Below, one piece after another: positions 35,866 through 41,925 of a DNA stretch of 41,925 nt. The position numbers and the translations under genes were made by a program. The notes below the pieces were generated by a model, which worked only from the letters and a program-made list of their open reading frames with translations, had not been told where the DNA came from and did no database searches. Origin of the DNA: Xanthomonas sp. NCPPB 1128 (GTDB taxonomy: Bacteria > Pseudomonadota > Gammaproteobacteria > Xanthomonadales > Xanthomonadaceae). The DNA is taken from contig NZ_LFME01000039.1 of assembly GCF_001043115.1 (NCBI RefSeq), positions 1 through 41,925 on the forward strand. Reading direction: 5' to 3'. Numbering within the stretch: the stretch's first letter is position 1; each line of letters begins with the position of its first letter.

Positions 35866-37131
35866 TCAGGATCTCCCGCCAGCCACCGCCGGCAGCGCGT
35901 CGCCGCCCGCGCGGCGCATCACCCAGTTGAACAGCGGGGTCGCCATCAGCGTGGAGGTGATGGCCATCAGCACCAGGATCGAGAACAGGCCCTGTTCGAT
36001 CACCCCGGCCTGCAGGCCGATGTTGATGATGATCAGCTCCATCAGGCCGCGCGCGTTCATCAGCGCGCCGATCGCCATCGCATTGCGGTTGTTCTCGCCG
36101 CTGATCCGTGCCGCGGCCCAGCAGGCGATGCCCTTGCCCAGGAACGAGGCCAGCAGCACCACGCCGGCGGCCAGCAGGATCTGCGGGTCCAGCAGCACGC
36201 TCAACTCGGTCTTGAGCCCGGAGAAGGTGAAGAACATCGGCAGCAGGAACACCACCACGAACGGCTGCAACTGCTCGCGCAGCTTCTCGGTCAGCGCGCC
36301 CTTGGGCAGGCAGGCGCCGAGTAGGAAGCCGCCGAATACCGCGTGGATGCCGATCGCGTCCATCGCCCAGGCGCTGACGCAGAACAGCATCAGCACCACC
36401 GCCAGCACGCCGGCGCTCAGCGGCTGGTCGGGGCGCACGTGGTCGGCCAGGCGGCGCAGCCAGTGGCGGCCGACCAGCATCATGAACAGTGCGTAGCCCA
36501 CGCCGCCACCGATCGCCAGATAGGCGCTGCCCCAACTGCCGCCGAAGCTGGCCAGCACCACTGCGAGGATGCACCAGGCCGCGGCGTCGTCGACCGCGCC
36601 GGCGGTGAGCGCCAGTGTGCCCAGCGGACTGCCGGTGAGGCCGCGCTCGTGGATGATCCGCGCCAACATCGGGAACGCGGTGATGGCGATGGCCGCGCCC
36701 AGGAACAGCGAGGCCTCCAGCAGTTTGGCCTTGGCCGAGAACAGCCCCGGCACGTGCAGCAGCCACGGCGCCAGCACGAAGGCCAGCACGAACGGCACGG
36801 CGATGCCGGCCAGCGACACGCCCATCGCGCTGCGGTAGCGCGTGCGGAAGTGCTCGCCGCGGAAATCGGTGCCGACCAGGAACATGTACAGGCCCACGCC
36901 GAGCTGCGCGGCCACGTACAGCATGTCCAGGGTCGGCTTCGGGAACAGCGCCTGCTGCAGGTCCGGCAGCAGCGCGCCGAACAGCGACGGCCCCAGCGCG
37001 ACGCCGGCGATCATCTCGCCGACCACCTGCGGCTGGCCCAGGCGCTTGGCCAGCAGGCCGACCAGGCGGCACGCCAGCAGGATCGCCGCCGCCTGCAGGA
37101 AGAAATACACCGACATCTGCGGGGTGGTCAT
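35866..37131 (-). CDS. CPA2-family cation/proton antiporter
   Basis: A 421-residue membrane protein with about 12 helices. Family motifs include GQPQVVGEMIAGVALGPS, GLYMFLVGTDF, AITAFPMLARIIHE, and TAGAVDDAAAW with the two membrane aspartates expected in electrogenic antiport. It lacks the C-terminal TrkA-N (KTN) domain of KefB/KefC, so it is a core-only exchanger. ATG 37131 is chosen because residues MSVYFFLQAAAILLACRLVG then form the first helix. Likely Na+ or K+/H+ exchange; cation identity is not determined. Confidence 0.9.
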   Translation of the reverse strand: MTTPQMSVYFFLQAAAILLACRLVGLLAKRLGQPQVVGEMIAGVALGPSLFGALLPDLQQALFPKPTLDMLYVAAQLGVGLYMFLVGTDFRGEHFRTRYRSAMGVSLAGIAVPFVLAFVLAPWLLHVPGLFSAKAKLLEASLFLGAAIAITAFPMLARIIHERGLTGSPLGTLALTAGAVDDAAAWCILAVVLASFGGSWGSAYLAIGGGVGYALFMMLVGRHWLRRLADHVRPDQPLSAGVLAVVLMLFCVSAWAMDAIGIHAVFGGFLLGACLPKGALTEKLREQLQPFVVVFLLPMFFTFSGLKTELSVLLDPQILLAAGVVLLASFLGKGIACWAAARISGENNRNAMAIGALMNARGLMELIIINIGLQAGVIEQGLFSILVLMAITSTLMATPLFNWVMRRAGGDALPAVAGGRS

Positions 37132-37309
37132 GGGCGGCCGTCCTGGAAGTGTCGGCGGATGATAGGAGGCCGGCGCCACGAAATCCATGCGGGCGCCGCG
37201 CCACGTGGTGGGGTGGGGTGCGTTTGCGGTATGGTGCCTCGCGCGCGCCGCATCGCGCGCGCGGCACGCATGTAGGCCGACACCGCAGGACGCACCGGGG
37301 AACGAGGCG

Positions 37310-38434
37310 ATGAGCAAGGGATGGACGCGACGGCAATGCCTGGGCGCCGCTGCCGCGGGCGCCGTGGCCGGCCTGCTGCCAGGGGCCGCCATCGCGGACG
37401 CGGCCGATGCGAGCGGCGCCGCTGTGCTGTACCGGCGCGCATTGGTGCTGGATGCCAATGCCCTGGCGTCGATCGGGGAGGTGTTCGCTGGCGCGGATGC
37501 GCCGCAGCTGTTGCAGCAACTGCGCGACTCCGGCGTGTCTGTGCTGAAGACCACGCTGGGCGGTGCGTCCGGCGGCTTCGAGACCGCCGTCCAGGACATC
37601 GCCGCCGCGCAGGCACTGGTCGAGCGCTATCCGCAGCACTTCCTCAAGGTGCTGCAGCCGGCCGACCTGCGCCGAGCCAAGCGCGAGGGGCGCGTCGCGT
37701 TGATCTTCTCCTTCGAGTCGGCGGCGATGCTGGAGGACAAGCCCGCGCGTATCGAGCTGTTCCGCCAGCTCGGGGTGCGGGTCATGCAACTGACCTACAA
37801 CCGCACCACGCCGTTCGGCGTCGGTTGCCTGGACGGCGACACGGGCGGCGTCACCGCGCTCGGCCGCGATGCGATCGCGCACATGAACCGGCTAGGGGTG
37901 GCGCTGGATCTGAGCCATTGCAACCTGCAGACCACCCGCGACGGCATCGCCCTGTCGCAGCGCCCGCCGGTCATCACCCATGCCGGTTGCGCCGCGGTGT
38001 TCGCGCATCCGCGCAACAAGCCGGATGCCGAACTGCGCGCGCTGGCCGACAAGGGCGGGGTGATGGGCGTGTACATGTTGCCGTTCCTGACCGAGGACAG
38101 CCGTCAACCGCAGCTGGCCGACTACATGCGCCACCTGCAGCACGCCCTGGACGTGTGCGGCGAGGACCATGTCGGCATCGGCACCGATTCGTTGTTCTTC
38201 CCGATCACCGCGCAGGACCGGCGCGCCTTCGAGGCGGACCTGGTGCAGCGCCGTCGCGACGGCATCGGCGCCCCGGGCGAGAACCGCTTGCCCTATCTGC
38301 CCGACGCCAATACCCCGCGCAAGCTCGAACGCGTCGCCGACGCGTTGCTGCGCCAGGGTTACGGTGCCCGCGTCGCCGAAAAAGTGCTGGGCCTGAACTT
38401 CGAACGGGTGTTCGGCGAGATCTGGAGCGTGTGA
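37310..38434 (+). CDS. M19 (renal dipeptidase-like) amidohydrolase, exported
   Basis: A 374-residue protein. The N-terminus has RR in TRRQCLGAAAAGAVAG, suggesting Tat export, with cleavage near IADA. The family Glu (LIFSFESAAML), His (LDLSHCN), second His (VITHAGCAAVFAHPRNK) and the late Asp (HVGIGTDS) are present. The first metal motif, normally DGHND, reads LVLDANALAS, so the H-x-D ligands are missing. Canonical members hydrolyse dipeptides with two zincs. This one may bind a single metal or have another function. ATG 37310 has GAGG upstream. Confidence 0.88.
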   Translation: MSKGWTRRQCLGAAAAGAVAGLLPGAAIADAADASGAAVLYRRALVLDANALASIGEVFAGADAPQLLQQLRDSGVSVLKTTLGGASGGFETAVQDIAAAQALVERYPQHFLKVLQPADLRRAKREGRVALIFSFESAAMLEDKPARIELFRQLGVRVMQLTYNRTTPFGVGCLDGDTGGVTALGRDAIAHMNRLGVALDLSHCNLQTTRDGIALSQRPPVITHAGCAAVFAHPRNKPDAELRALADKGGVMGVYMLPFLTEDSRQPQLADYMRHLQHALDVCGEDHVGIGTDSLFFPITAQDRRAFEADLVQRRRDGIGAPGENRLPYLPDANTPRKLERVADALLRQGYGARVAEKVLGLNFERVFGEIWSV

Positions 38435-38720
38435 CGCTGCGCCGTGCGCAATGGACCTGGCATGACGCCGCGATAGGTCGCACGTTGCACGCAGCATCTC
38501 TCACCGTTCCAGCAGCGCTGCGCTGGCCACATTGACCAGGCCAGCGCGCAGGTTCAGACTTGCGGCCCAGTTTCCACCCGAACGTCCACGCCGCCATGGC
38601 CCACGCACCGCTGCTGATATTGCCCAACGCCCTGCGCGTCAGCGCAGGCCGGGTGCGCCTGCCTGAAGGAGTGGTCGACGCCGTGCGCTAACGCCGGCCA
38701 TCGCCGATCCGACGCAGACA

Positions 38721-38742
38721 AGCACCCGACGGGTGCTTTTTT
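38721..38742 (+). terminator. Intrinsic terminator, possibly an attenuator
   Basis: AGCACCC (38721-38727) and GGGTGCT (38731-38737) with a GAC loop run directly into a six-T tract. It is one of the clearest terminators in the window. It could end the dipeptidase transcript, or act as a conditional terminator before the EF-G paralogue if the promoter lies upstream. Confidence 0.85.
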
Positions 38743-38794
38743 ATTGCCTGTTTTTCGCTGTTCCACCGTTCCGACACGCCAAGGAGAACGTGCC

Positions 38795-38824
38795 ATGCAC
38801 TACGCCGCCGAACCCGAAACCTAG
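38795..38824 (+). CDS. Candidate 9-residue leader peptide (MHYAAEPET)
   Basis: ATG 38795 to TAG 38822. It is preceded by AAGGAG (38781-38786) at eight bases, the best ribosome-binding site in this part of the window and much better than that of the GTPase gene 66 bp downstream. The G of its stop codon is the first base of an 11-bp stem, so a ribosome finishing or stalling here would cover the stem. This resembles leader peptides of ribosome-protection and resistance genes; no expression evidence is available from sequence alone. Confidence 0.45.
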   Translation: MHYAAEPET

Positions 38825-38858
38825 CCGCATGCCCGCCTCGCCAACCGGGGCATGCGGC
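38824..38858 (+). promoter_or_regulatory. Stem-loop between leader ORF and EF-G paralogue
   Basis: GCCGCATGCCC (38824-38834) and GGGCATGCGGC (38848-38858) form a perfect 11-bp stem with a 13-base loop. GCCAAC in that loop (38840-38845) can also pair with GTTGGC (38868-38873), 10 bases after the stem, which would make a pseudoknot just before the GTPase start. No T-run follows, so this looks like a translational or RNA-stability element rather than a terminator. Confidence 0.5.
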
Positions 38859-38890
38859 TTCCCCAGTGTTGGCAATGTGGAACCTCTCTC

Positions 38891-40948
38891 ATGAACACCC
38901 AAACCCTATCCCGCTGGCGCAACCTCGGCATCATTGCCCACATCGACGCCGGCAAGACCACCCTCACCGAACGCCTGCTGTGGGCCGGCGGTGCGATTCA
39001 CCGTCTCGGCGAAGTCCACGACGGTGCCGCCACCACCGACTTCTCGGACATCGAACGCGCGCGCGGCATCAGCATCGGCGCGGCCGCGGTGCAGGTGCAG
39101 TGGGCGCCGGCCGGACAGCCGACGCATCGCCTGACCCTGATCGATACCCCCGGACACATCGATTTCGCGATCGAGGTGGAACGTTCCTTGCGCGTGCTCG
39201 ACGGCGCGGTCGCAGTGTTCTCCGCGGTCGACGGCGTACAGCCGCAATCCGAAGCCGTATGGCGGCAGGCGCGTCGCCACGGCGTGCCGATGCTCGCGTT
39301 CGTCAACAAGATGGACCGGGCCGGCGCGTCCTTCGACGGCGTACTGGCGCAGTTGCGCAGCAAGCTCGACGCGACGGTCTGGGCGGTCGGCGTGCCGGTG
39401 CCGGGCGATTCCGGCTTCGACGGCTGGAGCGACCTGGTTGGCGGCCGCATGCTGACCTGGGACGACGATGGGCAACTGCACACGCGCGCCTGGCATGCCG
39501 AGGAGGTAGCCGGTTTCGCGGACGCACGCGAGCAATTGATCGCCGCGGTGGCCGAACACGACGAGGCGCTGGCGCAGGCCTATCTCGAGGAGCGCGCGAT
39601 CGACGCCGACCTGCTGCGCGCCGCGTTGCGCCGGGCCACCCTGGCCGGCGCCGGCGTGCCGGTGCTGGCCGGATCGGCGTTCAAGCGCAAGGGCATCGAG
39701 CCGTTGCTGGACGCGATCGTCGACTGGTTGCCGTCGCCGCTGGACCGCCCGCCGGTCGCCGCCCGCGCCGACGCGGACACCGATGCCGAGGACGGGCACG
39801 ACATGCTGCTGGCGCCGGATCCATCCGGCCCGCTGGCGGCGCTGGTGTTCAAGTTCGCGCATACCGCGCAGGGCCCGTTGGCCTTCGTGCGTGTGTATTC
39901 GGGCACCATGCGCGTCGGCCACACGGTGTGGACCTCGCATGCGCGGCGGCCGCGCCGGGTCGGGCGGCTGGCGGTGGTGCAGGCGCAGCGGACCCACGAC
40001 GTGGCGCAGGCGCAGGCCGGCGAGATCGTCGCCGTGCTCGGCTGGAAGGACGCGGTCAGCGGCGAGACGCTCAGCGGCGTGGATGCGCGGTGGGTGCTGG
40101 AACGCATCCGCACGCAGCCGCCGGTGCTGGCGTGGCGGCTCGGTGCGGCCAACGCGGCCGAGCTGGTGCGGCTGGGACAGGGCCTGGCGCGGCTGGCGCA
40201 GGAGGACCCCTCGTTCCGCGTCGACAGCGATCCGGAGACCGGCGAGGCGGTGATCTGGGGCATGGGCGAGCTGCACCTGGAGGTGATGGTGGAGCGGCTG
40301 CGCAGCGAGTGGCACGTGGACGTGCGCACCGGTGCGCCGCGCGTGGCCTACCAGGAAACGCCGCGTGCGGCCGCGCTGGGCGTGGCCGCACGGTTGTCCA
40401 AGCAGAACGGCGGCCAGGGCCAGTTCGCGCAGGTGGTGCTGGATGTGCTGCCGCGCGCGGACGGTGCGGTGAGCTTCGTCGACCGCAGCCGTGGCGGCGT
40501 GGTGCCCAAGGCCTTTGTTGCCGCCACCGAGAAGGGGGCGCGGGCGGCGCTGGCGCAAGGCCCGCTCGGCCATCCAGTGGTCGGCGTGGAGGTGGTGCTG
40601 GTCGATGGCCAGGCGCATGCGGTGGATTCGTCGGACCTGGCGTTCCAGCGCGCGGCGTCCGAAGCGGTGAAGGCGGCGCTGGCGCAGGCCAGCACGCTGC
40701 TGCTGGAGCCGGTGATGGCCTTGGCGATCGAGACGCCGGCGAGCAGCGTCGGCGACGTGCTCGGCGATCTGCAGCGGCGCGAGGGACGCGTCGTGGCGAT
40801 CGAAGAGCGCGGAGCCCATGCCGAGGTCGTCGCGCAGGCGCCGTTGGCGCAACTGCAGGCCTATGCCACCGCGTTGCGCTCGCTGACCCAGGGACGGGCA
40901 TCGGCGAGCATGACCTTCGACGGCTATGCGCCAGTCAAGGCCGCGTGA
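38891..40948 (+). CDS. EF-G-like translational GTPase (second EF-G type)
   Basis: A 685-residue protein with GTPase motifs G1 AHIDAGKTT (16-24), G2 RGISI (58-62), G3 DTPGH (85-89) and G4 NKMD (139-142). Domain II, domain III, the EF-G-like GGQGQFAQVVLDV of domain IV and the VDSSDLAFQRAA segment follow. The AGSAFKRKGIEPLLDAI sequence is the EF-G type, not the TetM type. The housekeeping fusA normally lies in the str operon, and no rpsL, rpsG or tuf is near, so this is a paralogue. Switch I has Ser61 where Thr is expected. Its own Shine-Dalgarno is weak (GGAA, 38879-38882). Possible roles: translocation under stress or ribosome rescue; not determined. Confidence 0.9.
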   Translation: MNTQTLSRWRNLGIIAHIDAGKTTLTERLLWAGGAIHRLGEVHDGAATTDFSDIERARGISIGAAAVQVQWAPAGQPTHRLTLIDTPGHIDFAIEVERSLRVLDGAVAVFSAVDGVQPQSEAVWRQARRHGVPMLAFVNKMDRAGASFDGVLAQLRSKLDATVWAVGVPVPGDSGFDGWSDLVGGRMLTWDDDGQLHTRAWHAEEVAGFADAREQLIAAVAEHDEALAQAYLEERAIDADLLRAALRRATLAGAGVPVLAGSAFKRKGIEPLLDAIVDWLPSPLDRPPVAARADADTDAEDGHDMLLAPDPSGPLAALVFKFAHTAQGPLAFVRVYSGTMRVGHTVWTSHARRPRRVGRLAVVQAQRTHDVAQAQAGEIVAVLGWKDAVSGETLSGVDARWVLERIRTQPPVLAWRLGAANAAELVRLGQGLARLAQEDPSFRVDSDPETGEAVIWGMGELHLEVMVERLRSEWHVDVRTGAPRVAYQETPRAAALGVAARLSKQNGGQGQFAQVVLDVLPRADGAVSFVDRSRGGVVPKAFVAATEKGARAALAQGPLGHPVVGVEVVLVDGQAHAVDSSDLAFQRAASEAVKAALAQASTLLLEPVMALAIETPASSVGDVLGDLQRREGRVVAIEERGAHAEVVAQAPLAQLQAYATALRSLTQGRASASMTFDGYAPVKAA

Positions 40949-40982
40949 GCCGGATTGCCATCTGGCAATGCGGCAGGAGGAC

Positions 40983-41013
40983 GAGGAGCCGGTTCGCCGG
41001 CTCCTCTTTTTTT
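40983..41013 (+). terminator. Intrinsic terminator of the EF-G paralogue
   Basis: A perfect 10-bp stem, GAGGAGCCGG/CCGGCTCCTC, with a stable TTCG loop and seven Ts. Confidence 0.95.
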
Positions 41014-41220
41014 GCGCGGCAAGCAATAGCGCGACGCAGTTCAGGCGGGCGTGGGGGGCGCGCGCAATCCTCACGGATCACGCGTCCACTGCGGGTCCTG
41101 TATAGCGTCCGTGCCGACTTGGCGACGGCGCGCGATGTTTGTTCGCCATGTAGATGCCCGGCGCTTGCGTCGACGCCGCGAACAGGGCTTCATAGCCGGC
41201 CCCGATCGCCGGAGCCGCCC

Positions 41221-41703
41221 ATGCATCGCCGTTTAGCCCTTCTGACCCTGCTTGCCTTGTCGCCGGCGCTCGCCGCGGCGCAGCCGCCGGCATGCGCGAC
41301 GCCGCTGCAGATGGCCGAGCGTCTGTACAAGGCGCGCGATTTCTACTGGCAGCCGCAGAACCTGGACGGGTTGCTGACGCCGTCCTTCGCGCACGCGCTG
41401 CAGGCCGACCAGCGTTGCGCCGCGCGCGAGGGCGTGTGTCGCCTGGACTTCGATCCGTGGACCAGCGCGCAGGACGGCGACATCCAGGGCGCGCCGACCT
41501 TCACCCTGGTCGCGGGCGGTTCGCAGGCCACCGAGGTGGAGGTGCGGATGGACTACCGGCTCGCGCTCGGCGGCCGTGCCGCGCGGGCGCGCTCGGTCAA
41601 GATCGAACTGCAGCGCCGCGGCAACGGCTGCTGGGCGGTCAGCGACCTGATCGCACCGGACGGGCAGTCGCTGTTCGCGCTGCTGACCGATCCGCAGGAC
41701 TAG
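41221..41703 (+). CDS. Small secreted protein (DUF3828-like)
   Basis: A 160-residue protein with a clear signal peptide (MHRRLALLTLLALSPALAAA, cleavage near AAAQ). The remainder contains four Cys residues, at C25, C68, C73 and C134, and motifs like CRLDFDPWTSAQDGD, similar to DUF3828 proteins. Its location should be periplasmic or extracellular; function unknown. ATG 41221 is chosen because the signal peptide begins there. A long overlapping frame that starts inside the GTPase gene is in the same phase but is not coding over that gene. Confidence 0.8.
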   Translation: MHRRLALLTLLALSPALAAAQPPACATPLQMAERLYKARDFYWQPQNLDGLLTPSFAHALQADQRCAAREGVCRLDFDPWTSAQDGDIQGAPTFTLVAGGSQATEVEVRMDYRLALGGRAARARSVKIELQRRGNGCWAVSDLIAPDGQSLFALLTDPQD

Positions 41704-41925
41704 GCGCGCAGAAGGTCGCAACGCACAGGAAATCCCAACCCCTCTTCTGGGGATGGGGCAGTGTGCCGTGCGCATGGACGCATTGCGCCCTCGCTGGGTG
41801 GCAGGGAGGGAGGCGCTGGCGGGCAGGTCTCCTTCGTACACGCGCACACGCCGTCGAGCGTGGGTTCGGGATTGGGAGGAGTAGTGCTGTGTGGCGCGGA
41901 CCGACCCTCACCCCAACCCCCGCTC
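41704..41925. other. Intergenic tail
   Basis: 222 bases to the window end. A CCCCTCTTCTGGGG hairpin (near 41741-41754) can be seen, and the last bases, ACCCTCACCCCAACCCCC, resemble a common C-rich xanthomonad intergenic element cut by the window edge. No gene is supported. Confidence 0.4.

Larger units (their letters stand above)
38435..38890 (+). other. 456-bp control region before the EF-G paralogue
   Basis: It contains a 9-bp hairpin (38520-38547), a 31-codon open frame without a Shine-Dalgarno (38596-38691), an intrinsic terminator (38721-38742), a 9-codon ORF with a strong Shine-Dalgarno (38795-38824), and an 11-bp stem-loop (38824-38858). No clear promoter pair is seen. The arrangement is that of an attenuated or leader-controlled gene; the parts are listed separately. 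Confidence 0.5.

Noticed and set aside
38520-38547. 9-bp hairpin GCGCTGGCC/GGCCAGCGC as terminator of the dipeptidase
   Set aside because: Ten-base loop and no T-run; the terminator at 38721 is far stronger.
38596-38691. A 31-codon ORF (starting MAHAPLLILPNALRV) as a gene
   Set aside because: No Shine-Dalgarno and no recognisable family. It is kept only as a possible part of the leader region of the EF-G paralogue.
38866-41703. A 945-codon open frame on the plus strand
   Set aside because: It overlaps the EF-G paralogue in another frame and reads as Arg/Gly-rich low-complexity sequence. Only the part from 41221 is real (small secreted protein).

Overview
The window is high-GC (roughly two thirds G+C by eye) gammaproteobacterial chromosome, most likely Xanthomonas or a close member of the Lysobacteraceae. 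The evidence is the TonB-Xanth-Caul type receptor, the dispersed GTAGGAGCGGCTTCAGCC inverted repeats typical of xanthomonads, a lipoprotein cytochrome bo3 subunit II and overall codon use. About 29 full-length protein genes, one tRNA and one transposase fragment are supported. Nothing resembles a prophage, plasmid or CRISPR locus.

Layout. 1-105: 3' end of an IS110-type transposase. 237-1906 (-): two overlapping membrane/periplasmic proteins of unknown role (the first DUF3592-like). 2026-2101: tRNA-Thr(CGT) with a good promoter and terminator. 2418-6327 (+): cyoABCD, a complete cytochrome bo3 ubiquinol oxidase operon lacking cyoE, closed by a 16-bp terminator. 6434-7907: an ECF sigma factor divergent from a ClpP-like serine protease, then an M61 zinc aminopeptidase (8035-9924) and radA (10233-11618).

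11932-19543 (-): a five-gene unit read as ECF sigma, FecR, TonB receptor with an N-terminal STN signalling domain, histidine acid phosphatase, and an endonuclease/exonuclease/phosphatase-fold enzyme with a jacalin-like lectin domain. It looks like a surface-signalling system for finding, cleaving and importing a phosphorylated compound; the ligand is unknown.

19893-34003: a sugar locus. Enzymes of a non-phosphorylative (Weimberg-type) pentose pathway are an IlvD/Edd aldonate dehydratase, an SDR sugar dehydrogenase, a GguC/AraD1-type FAH-fold dehydratase and an alpha-ketoglutarate semialdehyde dehydrogenase. A LysR regulator and a YtfQ-YtfR-YtfT-YjfF type furanose ABC transporter accompany them. 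A secreted clan-A-like glycoside hydrolase with three carbohydrate-binding modules lies convergent to the transporter. Both AT-rich divergent intergenic regions carry the same bipartite motif (GATACG, then GATATTTGTT 32-33 bp later) ending on a -35 box, which is probably the LysR operator.

34286-41703: a glutathione S-transferase, a DUF4261-like protein, a CPA2 antiporter, an M19 dipeptidase homologue lacking the first zinc-binding His-x-Asp, and a second EF-G-like translational GTPase. Upstream of the GTPase lie an intrinsic terminator, a 9-codon ORF with a near-perfect Shine-Dalgarno and an 11-bp stem-loop, which looks like ribosome-sensing control. A small secreted protein follows.

The most interesting items are the leader of the EF-G paralogue, the sigma/FecR/TonB-receptor/two-phosphoesterase operon, and the shared bipartite operator of the furanose locus.
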